NCBI GenBank assembly: GCA_005880075.1
Contig: VBJT01000081.1
Span: 1 to 18,797, forward strand
DNA length: 18,797 nt
Origin: Chloroflexota bacterium
GTDB taxonomy: Bacteria > Chloroflexota > Dehalococcoidia > SM23-28-2 > RBG-16-64-32
Direction: 5' to 3'
A program made the position numbers and the translations under genes. This document shows positions 6,533 through 13,887 of the stretch, piece after piece. Each line of letters starts with the position of its first letter. Position 1 is the stretch's first letter. The notes below the pieces were generated by a model, which ran no database searches, was not told the DNA's origin, and saw nothing but the letters and a program-made list of their open reading frames with translations.

Positions 6533-7569
6533 CCGGCGGACGTCTTGTTCCCGCCGATTCCGGGACGGACCGAGCGCCAGGCCAGCGCCGCCAGCGCCGA
6601 CGGCTTCGACATTGCTTCGTGCACGGCTGAACCCTCGTAGCCGCAGTGCATCATGCAGGTATTGCAGCGGGGGTCGCGCCCATAGCCATACGCCTTCCAG
6701 TCAGTCGTTTCCATCAGTTGCGCGAATGTCGCCGTATGCTCGTCGGCGATGAGATAACACGGCTTCCGCCAGCCGGCCGGAGTGTACGTCGGCGTAGACC
6801 ACTGGCTGCATTCGTACTCTCGCTTGCCCATGAGGAAGTCGAGATAGAGCGGATTGTTGTAGAAGCGAAGCCCGTCTCGGCAGCCGTCGAAGACCCGCCG
6901 GAAGAAGGAGTGCGCCTCTTCCCGCTGCATAAAGATATCGTGGTGCGCCACTTCCTTGTACTGAAACCCCGGGGCCACCATCATTCCTTCGACGCCCATT
7001 TCGTGCAGCATGGCGAAAAGGCGGTGGTACTCCTCCGGCTTGTTGCCACTGAACAGCGTAGTGTTCGTGCATACGCGATACCCGGCCTTGCGGAACTCCT
7101 TGATCGCTCTAATGGCGACGTTATAGACGCCTTCTCGCTCAACGGCGATGTCGTGGGTCTCTCGAAGCCCATCAAGGTGCACCACGAAAGCGAAGTACGG
7201 CGAAGGACGGATGGTCTTGAGCGCTTTCTTGTACAGCAGCGCATTCGTGCAGAGGTAAACGAACCTCCTCTGCGCAACGATGGCGGACACTAACTCACCA
7301 ATCCGATCGTGCATCAGAGGCTCGCCGCCGGCGATTGAGACGACGGGCGCGTCGCACTCCGCGACCGCTGTCAAGCACTGCTCGACAGATAGCGTTCGCT
7401 CGAGGATCGGTTCGTATTCGCGGATGCGCCCACATCCAGTACAAGTGAGATTGCAGGACTCGAGCGGCTCGAGGATCATCGTCAAAGGAAAGCGCTCGCT
7501 GCCGCGGAGCTTCTGCCGAAGGAGGTACCACCCCAGCTTAAGCGAAAGCATGAACGGCCTTCCCGACAT
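6529..7569 (-). CDS. hpnH: Adenosyl-hopene transferase, radical SAM
   Basis: 346 residues. The radical SAM cysteines are in CNLTCTGCG (C-x3-C-x2-C), followed by the SIAGGEPLMH glycine-rich SAM-binding motif. The C-terminal half has a cysteine cluster (YECSQW, KPCYLI, CNTCMMHC) typical of HpnH. In known hopanoid pathways HpnH adds the 5'-deoxyadenosyl group to hopene, the first step of side-chain extension. It opens the operon hpnH-hpnG-shc. Two starts are possible, GTG 7575 and ATG 7569. I prefer the ATG because TAGAAT (7577-7582, minus strand) lies exactly seven bases upstream, which would place transcription start on the A of the ATG (leaderless mRNA); neither start has a ribosome site. Very likely correct family. 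Confidence 0.92.
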   Translation of the reverse strand: MSGRPFMLSLKLGWYLLRQKLRGSERFPLTMILEPLESCNLTCTGCGRIREYEPILERTLSVEQCLTAVAECDAPVVSIAGGEPLMHDRIGELVSAIVAQRRFVYLCTNALLYKKALKTIRPSPYFAFVVHLDGLRETHDIAVEREGVYNVAIRAIKEFRKAGYRVCTNTTLFSGNKPEEYHRLFAMLHEMGVEGMMVAPGFQYKEVAHHDIFMQREEAHSFFRRVFDGCRDGLRFYNNPLYLDFLMGKREYECSQWSTPTYTPAGWRKPCYLIADEHTATFAQLMETTDWKAYGYGRDPRCNTCMMHCGYEGSAVHEAMSKPSALAALAWRSVRPGIGGNKTSAG

Positions 7570-7576
7570 GCCCACG

Positions 7577-7582
7577 ATTCTA
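7577..7582 (-). promoter_or_regulatory. -10 element of the hopanoid operon
   Basis: On the minus strand TAGAAT lies seven bases before the ATG of hpnH (7569), the geometry of leaderless promoters (TAnnnT, then about seven bases, then the start codon). No good -35 hexamer lies 16-18 bases further up. It is a motif match only. Confidence 0.4.
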
Positions 7583-7702
7583 CAATGAATGAGGACTCTA
7601 CCTGCACGCCGACCCTACTCAGAGAAGCGTAACGGCAGGAATTGGGCCTGCGTAGCCGGAACTCTTCCGACGGCGGGTGCGTCTATATGTTTGGAGACCG
7701 TT

Positions 7703-8122
7703 ATGAACCGGACCATTCTGGTAGCATTCGCCGCCGTTGCCGTACTGGCCGCCTGCCAGGACCGAGGTAATGTACCGTCCTCGACCGGGACGACGGATAG
7801 GACGCCAACGGCAGCGGCGACATCCGGGATAGAGGGGCAGGTACTTCGGGGGCCGACGTGTCCTGTCGAGCGGCAGGGGATGCCGTGCGAGGAGCCGTAT
7901 GAGGCGACGATCGTCGTCTGGGATGCGGCGCGCACGCAGCGGGTGATTATTTTCGATTCCGATGATGACGGGCGTTTTCACGTGGGCCTCTCGCCGGGCG
8001 AGTACTACGTCGAACCACAGGGGGACCAGCAGGGCTTGCCGCGCCCGGAGCCGCAAACGGTGACCGTGCCGGCAGACACGTTTGTTTCGCTGACTCTTCG
8101 CTACGACACGGGAATACGCTAG
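7703..8122 (+). CDS. Secreted lipoprotein with a single beta-sandwich domain
   Basis: 139 residues from ATG 7703, seven bases after GGAG (7693-7696); the frame is open further upstream but without a start signal. MNRTILVAFAAVAVLAAC is a lipoprotein signal with lipobox LAAC and lipidated C18. A Thr/Ser-rich linker is followed by GIEGQVLRGPTCPV, MPCEEPYEATIVVWDA, FDSDDDGRFHVGLSPGEYYVEP and TVTVPADTFVSLTLRYD. This is the pattern of a carboxypeptidase-regulatory or transthyretin-like beta-sandwich. Two cysteines in the domain could form a disulfide. It is divergent from hpnH, and a TATATG (7685-7690) may be its -10. Role unknown; likely an envelope lipoprotein. Confidence 0.75.
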   Translation: MNRTILVAFAAVAVLAACQDRGNVPSSTGTTDRTPTAAATSGIEGQVLRGPTCPVERQGMPCEEPYEATIVVWDAARTQRVIIFDSDDDGRFHVGLSPGEYYVEPQGDQQGLPRPEPQTVTVPADTFVSLTLRYDTGIR

Positions 8123-8174
8123 CGGCCCCTTCATCGCAGCTTTGTTCAGCGGCGTTACTTAGCTCGAGGGGCAC

Positions 8175-8375
8175 GTGGCGGCGTATGTAGTCCTGCCTCC
8201 GGCGGCGCCGGCGCTGGCGGCGGACAGCCCGCCGGCGGTCAGCCCGTCGATCCAAATGCACGTGAAAGGGCACCGTGCGCTAAACCCGGGCGGCGTGCTG
8301 CCGACTGTTATCGCGGTCCCGTTGGTACTCTTACCGGCGTTCGGTGGGTTGAGGGTCGTCCGCCGCGTCGTCTAA
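8175..8375 (+). CDS. Small hypothetical membrane or secreted ORF
   Basis: A 66-residue ORF beginning GTG 8175 after GAGGGG (8164-8169). The N-terminus is Ala/Pro-rich with a possible signal cleavage site (PALAADSPP). The C-terminus has a hydrophobic stretch LPTVIAVPLVLLPAFGG ending in RVVRRVV, which could be a membrane anchor with a positive cytoplasmic end. Its stop overlaps the stop of the minus-strand ORF at 8372. No family is recognised, and Ala/Pro-rich ORFs are common by chance in such DNA. Confidence 0.3.
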   Translation: MAAYVVLPPAAPALAADSPPAVSPSIQMHVKGHRALNPGGVLPTVIAVPLVLLPAFGGLRVVRRVV

Positions 8376-8536
8376 CGCTTGCGGTTTGCGGCTTGGTGCT
8401 GCTGCAGCAGCGCCTCCAACACGGTTGCCACATTCGGGACGAATTCCGCACCGTCCTCCTTCGCAGCCTTCACGATGGAGATGGCGGCGAGGAGGAGGTC
8501 GTCTTCGGTCAGTCGTTTGAGCTGAATTTCGCGCAT
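8372..8536 (-). CDS. Small helical protein, unknown function
   Basis: A 54-residue minus-strand ORF below many ORF-length cut-offs. ATG is at 8534-8536, the stop at 8372-8374, with an in-frame stop a few codons before the ATG. The translation opens MREIQLKRLTEDDLLLAAIS, continues with IVKAAKEDGAEFVPNVATV, and ends LEALLQQHQAANRKR. It reads as two or three amphipathic helices, and hydrophobic residues recur every three to four positions. It is more protein-like than the longer Arg/Pro-rich ORF in another minus frame here. The ribosome site is weak. Such small acidic/basic helical proteins can be regulators or antitoxins, but nothing here shows that. Confidence 0.5.
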   Translation of the reverse strand: MREIQLKRLTEDDLLLAAISIVKAAKEDGAEFVPNVATVLEALLQQHQAANRKR

Positions 8537-9001
8537 CGTCTTGGCGTGGTCTCAATGCTAGCGGGGGAAGGTCAAAGCGCCGGTGAACGGCGAAGGTGGA
8601 CTGGTTAAGTAAAGGTGAAATAGGGGCCGATTCAAACTATTTTCTGAGAGAATTCCTATGCTCCAAACAGGCGAGGGCGGCTAGTGTGGTGTGTCGCGAT
8701 TGACACTGTGCGCGCGGGCAAGCAATAACGGCAGAGAGTGGACATTCGGCAATGATCCCGAGAGATGGACTGAGCCTGGCAGTCAAGCAATCGCTCGCGA
8801 AACCCATCCGTTGCGCTGCGATCCGTCAATCACCCGCGACCACCCTGAACCGTTTGACACAGTTCTATCTCTGGAGCTCCCTTCCTCCGTGGAACCCGGC
8901 AAATATATGCTTACGTGGTTCCTTGATGCGACGTTCGACGCCCAGGCCGGCGCCGAGGCAGAGGTCGAGATTCTCGCAAGCGGATCCGAACGCGGTCTTG
9001 A
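8537..9001 (+). other. Poorly coding stretch of about 460 bases with a doubtful ORF
   Basis: The left part (8560-8690) is non-coding and locally AT-rich. From 8691 a plus-strand ORF (GTG, 114 residues, ending 9035) has a protein-like part: FDTVLSLELPSSVEPGKYML, then TWFLDATFDAQAGAEAEVEI. It looks like the end of a beta-rich domain. From about 8985 the protein-like frame seems to change (DPNAVLRYLDEVEDPPD in another frame). There is no ribosome site. It may be a decayed gene next to the acyl-CoA dehydrogenase stub. Confidence 0.35.
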
Positions 9002-9121
9002 GATATCTGGACGAAGTCGAAGATCCACCGGATGAGCCTCGCCGAGACGATTGCCGCCGGTTCCAGCGAGGTGATGCGCGGCGCCGCTGCGATGCGGGGA
9101 CTCGGCCTGCCGCGCGGTTAG
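9002..9121 (+). pseudogene. 3' stub of an acyl-CoA dehydrogenase gene
   Basis: The frame ending in TAG 9119-9121 reads KIHRMSLAETIAAGSSEVMR, then GAAAMRGLGLPRG. This is the C-terminus of an acyl-CoA dehydrogenase, nearly the same as the end of the intact gene at 16055-17233 (LSVAETIAGGTSEVMRGVAA, then IRGLGLPRG). Only about 40 codons remain; an in-frame TGA at 8999-9001 precedes them, and upstream DNA does not code for the rest. It is therefore a leftover of a deleted paralogue. It lies just before the methyltransferase gene and should have no function. Confidence 0.75.
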
Positions 9122-9183
9122 AAAGGCTTAAACCCCCGGGCGGGTAACGATGCGTGGCCGGCCAGCATCCTCCTACCAGAACC

Positions 9184-9840
9184 ATGAGAATGCAGAAACG
9201 GCCGGACCCCGAAGAGCTGCGCCGCACCCGTGACTTCTACGACTGGTGGGCGCCCTTCTACGACGCCACGAACTGGCTCGCCGCCCGCCTGCGCGGCGCC
9301 TCCGATAAGACCGAGCGCCGCAAAGCCGTCGAGCGGCTGGAACTCGCCGCCGGAATGCGAGTCCTCGAAGTCAGTTGCGGGACGGGAACAAACCTCCCGC
9401 TGCTAAGCGAGAGCGTCGGGCAAGCGGGGCTCGTCGCGGGCCTCGATATATCGGCGCGGATGCTGCGACGCTGCAGCGATAAGTTGAGGCGAAAGAGCGA
9501 CCAGGCGAGCCTTCTTCTTGGCGACGCGGCGAAGCTGCCGTTTGCCGACGGCTCGTTCGACGCGGTCTTCCATCACGGCGGGCTCGCTCAGTTCCCTAAC
9601 AAGCGCTCGGCTATCGCTGAAATGGCGCGAGTGGCCAAGCCGGGCGGTAAGGTCGTTATCTGTGACCCAGGCCTACCCTTCGACCGGCCCGCTCGCTGGA
9701 TCAATCGCCAGTTGTTGAAGCTTCAGCCCGCCTACGCGGCCCCGCCGCCTGTGCGGCACCTCCCGAAGACGGCACAATCCGTCCAGGTGAGCTGGATTCG
9801 CCGCGACGCCTGGTACATGCTCGAATTCGTTAAAGCCTAA
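9184..9840 (+). CDS. Class I SAM-dependent methyltransferase (UbiE/MenG-like)
   Basis: 218 residues from ATG 9184; GTG 9154 and ATG 9190 are alternatives and none has a strong ribosome site. After FYDWWAPFYDATNWLA comes motif I VLEVSCGTGTN, the acidic strand end LDIS, motif II LLGDAAKLPFADGSFDAVF and a post-motif ARVAKPGGKVVICDPG. These are the SAM-binding landmarks of the UbiE/Coq5/MenG type. In motif I the usual glycine is Ser (VSCGTG). The C-terminus ends WYMLEFVKA, a common ending in this family. Substrate unknown: quinone, lipid or small molecule. It stands alone on the plus strand, before the repair operon. Confidence 0.85.
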   Translation: MRMQKRPDPEELRRTRDFYDWWAPFYDATNWLAARLRGASDKTERRKAVERLELAAGMRVLEVSCGTGTNLPLLSESVGQAGLVAGLDISARMLRRCSDKLRRKSDQASLLLGDAAKLPFADGSFDAVFHHGGLAQFPNKRSAIAEMARVAKPGGKVVICDPGLPFDRPARWINRQLLKLQPAYAAPPPVRHLPKTAQSVQVSWIRRDAWYMLEFVKA

Positions 9841-9843
9841 CGG

Positions 9844-9924
9844 CTGTCATCCCGAGCCCGCGGGGGCGGCCAACGAACTCCTTGAGCGCAGCGAACGGCC
9901 GGTGGGATGGCGAGGAACCTCAGC
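9844..9924 (+). repeat. Degenerate copy of a TGTCATCCCGAGC-type intergenic repeat
   Basis: CTGTCATCCCGAGC (9844-9857), GAGCGCAGCGAACGGCC (9884-9900) and CGAGGAACCTCAGCA (9911-9925) are pieces of a dispersed repeat I know from many bacterial genomes, with core TGTCATCCCGAGCGCAGCGAGG followed by AACCTC. Here the pieces are interrupted, so it is a decayed or rearranged copy. It lies in the gap between the methyltransferase stop and the repair-operon promoter. The match is from memory, not a search. Confidence 0.4.
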
Positions 9925-9986
9925 ATTTACCCGCCGTTCGCCCCTTGTCCGCTTGTCCCGCTGCCCCCCTTTCCACAAAATTACGA

Positions 9987-10015
9987 TTGACAAAACTAGA
10001 ACATTTGTCTAACGT
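9987..10015 (+). promoter_or_regulatory. Sigma-70-type promoter of the nuclease/ATPase operon
   Basis: A perfect -35 TTGACA (9987-9992), a 17-base spacer and a -10 of TAACGT (10010-10015), in a locally AT-rich patch within GC-rich DNA. The expected transcription start is about 10022, only two or three bases before the GTG at 10025. This supports that GTG as the real start and a nearly leaderless mRNA. Confidence 0.65.
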
Positions 10016-10024
10016 TTGCCCCAA

Positions 10025-11089
10025 GTGGTTCGTATCCTGCACTTTGCCGACCTCCACCTGGACCGTTCCTTCGCCGGCCTCAGCGTGGCGCCGAGCGAGG
10101 CAGCCAAACGACGCGAAGAGCTCCGCGCCGCCCTCCGTCGCATCGTCGATCTCGCCCTCGAACTCGACGTGGACGCCCTTACCGTAGGCGGTGATCTCTA
10201 CGAACACGAGCGCGCGGGTCCGGATACCGGCAACTTCATTGCAAGCGAGTTTGCCCGCCTCGCACCCAAGCGCGTGCTCGTAGCCCCCGGAAACCACGAT
10301 CCCTACGTCCCGGACAGCCTCTACTGGCGCCTCGAGTGGCCCCCTAACGTGCACATATTCCAGACGATGTCCTGGGAGCCGGTGGAACTGTCCGACACGC
10401 TCACCCTCTGGGGCGCCGGCCACCGCGGCCCCGCGGTCCGCGACAACCTCCTCGCGACGCTAAACGTCGAAGCCGGCCGCCCCTTCACGCGCGAAGATAT
10501 CGAGCGCTCCAGCGTGGATTTCGCGCTCCTCGGCCACTACCATGAGCTTCGCCTGCGACCCCAGGACGCTCCGCGCTACGCCTACCCGGGCAGCCCCGAG
10601 CCCCTCGACTTCAGCGAAACAGGCGACCACTACGTCCTTCTCCTCACGGCCAACGGCCAGGGGCTTTCCTGCGAGCCCCGCAAGATTAACGAGGTCGTCT
10701 ACCAGACCAGCGCCATCGACATAACCGGCATGTCCACATCAGACGCCATCCGCAAGGCGATCTGCGCTCTCGCCGAGGACGAAGCGGCGGCGCGCGCCAT
10801 CATGCGCGTAACCCTCACCGGCCAGCCCGAGTCCGACCTCGATCTCGACCTGAACGCCCTCCTCCAGAGCACCCATGATCGGTTTCGCTACCTCGATCCC
10901 ATCATCGACAAGACCGATACCCCCTTTGACCTCGAGCAGATCGCGGAAGAATCCACCACCCGCGGCGCTTTCGCCCGCATGCTTCGGCAAGAGATGGCCG
11001 ACTCACCACCGGCGGATCTACCCGTCCTCCAGAACGCGCTCCACTACGGCCTGCGCGCTTTCGCCGGACAGGAGATCAGACGCCGATGA
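10025..11089 (+). CDS. SbcD/Mre11/YhaO-like DNA exonuclease
   Basis: A 354-residue calcineurin-fold nuclease. Counting from GTG 10025, metal-binding motifs are FADLHLD (D9, H11), VGGDLYEH (D57), APGNHDPY (N90, H91) and LLGHYHE (H171, H173), followed by YPGSPEPLDFSE. These are the ordered motifs of Mre11/SbcD nucleases. A longer start at TTG 10016 overlaps the promoter -10 and is unlikely; the domain begins right at VRILHFADLH. The stop overlaps the ATG of the ATPase gene (ATGA), as in other SbcDC and YhaON pairs. With that partner it should cut or resect DNA ends. The C-terminal region after about residue 240 is the variable capping part. It resembles YhaO more than E. coli SbcD in length. 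Confidence 0.88.
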   Translation: MVRILHFADLHLDRSFAGLSVAPSEAAKRREELRAALRRIVDLALELDVDALTVGGDLYEHERAGPDTGNFIASEFARLAPKRVLVAPGNHDPYVPDSLYWRLEWPPNVHIFQTMSWEPVELSDTLTLWGAGHRGPAVRDNLLATLNVEAGRPFTREDIERSSVDFALLGHYHELRLRPQDAPRYAYPGSPEPLDFSETGDHYVLLLTANGQGLSCEPRKINEVVYQTSAIDITGMSTSDAIRKAICALAEDEAAARAIMRVTLTGQPESDLDLDLNALLQSTHDRFRYLDPIIDKTDTPFDLEQIAEESTTRGAFARMLRQEMADSPPADLPVLQNALHYGLRAFAGQEIRRR

Positions 11090-13887
11090 AGCTCAGCCGC
11101 ATCGAAATCCAGGCCTTCGGCTGCCTCAGCGACTTCGCGGAAGACATCGCCCCCGGCCTGCATATCTTCCACGGCCCCAACGAGTCGGGTAAGTCGACAC
11201 TTCAGCAAGCCGTCCTCGCACTCCTCTACGGCTTCTACGAAGGCGACCGCGCCAAAGCGACCGAGAACGCCGCCCGCCACCGTTTCGTCCCCTGGAAGCA
11301 CCCGCGCTACACAGCGCGTCTCGAGTATGAGCTGCAGGACGGCCACCGCTATCTGGTCACGAGAGACTTCGCGGGCGACGACAACCCGACTACTGTGTCG
11401 GACATCGTCACGGGCCGCCCGGTGACAGACGACTTTGGCCGCGGCCGCCACGGCAACGTCCCTTTCATGCGCAAGCAGCTGGGCATGACTCGCCGCGTCT
11501 TTGAGTCCTGCGCCTTCGTCTCGCAGGGCGAACTGCTCCAGATTACAGGCGAAGGCCGCGTCACTCCCCAGGAGATGGGCGACGCCATCATCAGCCTGGC
11601 CGATACATCACGTCGGGATGTTTCCGCGCAGAAGGCGATCGAGCGCCTGAGCGACGTACTCCGAAAGCAAGTCGGCGGGCCGGCTGCGCGAGCGACTCCG
11701 CTCCCGGTTGCCCGCAACCATCTCGCAGCCGCGAGGCGCGAGCTTGAAGAGATAGACCGCGTCCGCCAGGAGGTAGCCGCCGACGCCGAAAATCTTGAGA
11801 GGGCCAAAGAGCAGGCGCATACGATTGAAAAGTCCATCGCCCGCAACCATTACCTTCTCTGCCATACTGAGCTCGGCGAGCTCGAAGGCCGAAGGAATCG
11901 CCTCGCCCGTCTCGACGAGCAGGGCCGCCATTTTCAGCAGCAGCTCGAATCGACCAGCTCTTTCGCTGAATTCCCGGCGGCCGAGCGCGAGGAGCTAGTT
12001 CGCGCGTCGGACTCAGTCGGCGAGCTGCGCGAGCGCCTCGTGAGCGAGCAGCCCGAGACGGAGAAACAGCGCCGCCGCCTCGATGAGCTGACCGTACGCC
12101 GGCAGTCGCTCGCCCGCCAGGAGAGCGAGCTGGCGCGCTTCCGTCGCTATCCCGCCGAGCGCCAGCCCGACATCGATGCTCTCGTTCAGCATTGGCGCCA
12201 CGCCGAAACGATCTACCGCGAATCGGAAACGCGTGCCGAGATGGCAGCCCGGGCGGCCGCGCCGCTGCGCGAGGAGCATGACCGTCTCGGTCCCGAAGTC
12301 GGCGCCCTCTCACAAGAGGATGTCCGCATGCTCACCGAGCGCCTGCGTTCGCCCGCCCGGTCGAACCGGGGTCTCATTCGCCTGCTCCTGGCCGCTGTCA
12401 CCGCGGTCGCTCGCGTCGTCGGCCGCGCGGCGCGCTCCGCCGCGCGCATTCTCCTGAGGCGTCAAGCCTCTAAAAACAGCGCATCCGCTCGCGAGCCGCA
12501 AATCTCGCCGCTCGCATCGATTGCCGCCGCGGAGGCTAGCCGCCTGTTGCAGGCACACCTCCGCTACCTCGAAGTCGCTCCGGTCATTCAGAAGCAAGAG
12601 GCCGAGCAGGCGGCCACCGCCCGTAGCCTCACGAACCGGGACGCCGCCGCAGCCCAGCTTCGGCACGCGCTTGAAGGCCTCGTAGACGACCTCACAGACC
12701 TGGAGTCCGCCTGTGCGCAGTTCTCCGCCCGTGCCTCATCGCGCAAGCAACTCGATGTGATCTCCAGTCAGCTGGAGGCGCTAGACACCGAGAGTGAGTC
12801 GCTCCGCGACACGGTCAACCGCTTCATGGCCGATGGAGAACGCCTGCGCAGACAGGAGAACCAGTTGACTCAGCGCCTAACGGTGATCGTCGGACGGAGC
12901 GGTACAGTCGACGACCTCTTCTCCGCCTTCGAAGCCGCCTGCGGACAGCACCGCCTCCACCTCGAAGCCGTTCGCTCCCTCCGCGAGATCGAGAACACCC
13001 TCGGCATCGTCCTCGAGGGCAGGTCGCCCGCCGAGCTTGACCAGATGATCGGACGGCGCCAGGCCGAAATCGCTGCCTGCATTGCGGGCAACCCCTCGCT
13101 TGAAGGCGCCCTGTCAAACGCCGGCGCCGAAGCCCTAAAGGAAACGCTCGCCCGAGAAGAACGCCAGCTACGCGACCTTGAGCTTCGAATCGAGAGCCTT
13201 GGGACGCGCAGTGGCACCCGCCTCAGCGGCCTCCGCTCTCGCGCAGAGGTCGAGGAAGAGATCCAGCAGCACACCAATGAAGTGGCTGCGCTCGAGGAGT
13301 TCGGCCGTGCGCTTACCATTGCCCACGATGTCATCGATAAAGCGATGACTGAAGCACATCGCAACTTCGCGCCCAGCGTCGGCCGCTTCCTCAGCGATGG
13401 CTTATCGCGGGTAACCGGTGGCCGCTACCACAAGGGGATGCTTGACCCCGCGACCTTCCGCGTCACAACCGAGGTTCCCGAAACCGGCCTCCTTGTCGAC
13501 GTTGATGTCCTTAGCCAGGGCACCCAGGCCGCCGCCTACCTGCTCCTCCGGGTTGGCCTTGCCCAGCACATGAGCTCGATGTCCGAACCGGTCCCGCTTC
13601 TGCTTGATGACCCCCTCGTCGACCTCGACGACCTTCGCATCGACAACTTTCTCGATCTCCTCCTGGACCTTGTCCGCGACCGTAACCTGCAGATCCTCCT
13701 CTTCACGAAAGACGAAGCCACCCGCCGCTGGTTCGAGCGCAACTGCGCCAAGGACCCATACTGCCGGATTACTCATCTCCAGCCGATAGCCGGGCGAGTC
13801 CCGGTGGGCGTCTCGCGTCGCGTTCAAGAAGCCGCGCGTACAGGCGAGCAGCCGCGCCTACAAATGGACGGCGGCTCCGGCCTCTAA
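11086..13887 (+). CDS. SbcC/Rad50/YhaN-like SMC ATPase
   Basis: 933 residues with split ATPase halves and a long coiled coil. The N-terminal part has Walker A GPNESGKST (30-38) and Q-loop FVSQGELLQ (Q147). Heptad-rich regions fill about 210-420 and 480-750. The C-terminal part has the ABC signature LSQGTQAAAYLLLRVGLA (from 809) and Walker B PLLLDDP (837-843). The Rad50 CxxC zinc hook is absent; the centre instead has a hydrophobic, basic segment LIRLLLAAVTAVARVV (430-445) running into RAARSAARILLRR. This is nearer to YhaN-type proteins. At the H-loop position FTKDEA has no histidine. It is coupled to the nuclease gene by a four-base overlap. Its last 119 bases overlap the deacetylase gene on the other strand. 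Confidence 0.88.
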   Translation: MKLSRIEIQAFGCLSDFAEDIAPGLHIFHGPNESGKSTLQQAVLALLYGFYEGDRAKATENAARHRFVPWKHPRYTARLEYELQDGHRYLVTRDFAGDDNPTTVSDIVTGRPVTDDFGRGRHGNVPFMRKQLGMTRRVFESCAFVSQGELLQITGEGRVTPQEMGDAIISLADTSRRDVSAQKAIERLSDVLRKQVGGPAARATPLPVARNHLAAARRELEEIDRVRQEVAADAENLERAKEQAHTIEKSIARNHYLLCHTELGELEGRRNRLARLDEQGRHFQQQLESTSSFAEFPAAEREELVRASDSVGELRERLVSEQPETEKQRRRLDELTVRRQSLARQESELARFRRYPAERQPDIDALVQHWRHAETIYRESETRAEMAARAAAPLREEHDRLGPEVGALSQEDVRMLTERLRSPARSNRGLIRLLLAAVTAVARVVGRAARSAARILLRRQASKNSASAREPQISPLASIAAAEASRLLQAHLRYLEVAPVIQKQEAEQAATARSLTNRDAAAAQLRHALEGLVDDLTDLESACAQFSARASSRKQLDVISSQLEALDTESESLRDTVNRFMADGERLRRQENQLTQRLTVIVGRSGTVDDLFSAFEAACGQHRLHLEAVRSLREIENTLGIVLEGRSPAELDQMIGRRQAEIAACIAGNPSLEGALSNAGAEALKETLAREERQLRDLELRIESLGTRSGTRLSGLRSRAEVEEEIQQHTNEVAALEEFGRALTIAHDVIDKAMTEAHRNFAPSVGRFLSDGLSRVTGGRYHKGMLDPATFRVTTEVPETGLLVDVDVLSQGTQAAAYLLLRVGLAQHMSSMSEPVPLLLDDPLVDLDDLRIDNFLDLLLDLVRDRNLQILLFTKDEATRRWFERNCAKDPYCRITHLQPIAGRVPVGVSRRVQEAARTGEQPRLQMDGGSGL

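Noticed and set aside
8394..8412. GCTGCTGCAGCAGC palindrome as a regulatory site
   Set aside because: It lies inside the small minus-strand ORF, where it encodes Leu-Leu-Gln-Gln; no reason to call an operator.
12824..13364. Minus-strand ORFs within the SMC ATPase gene
   Set aside because: Antisense shadows rich in Arg/Ser; the plus frame is a continuous coiled coil.
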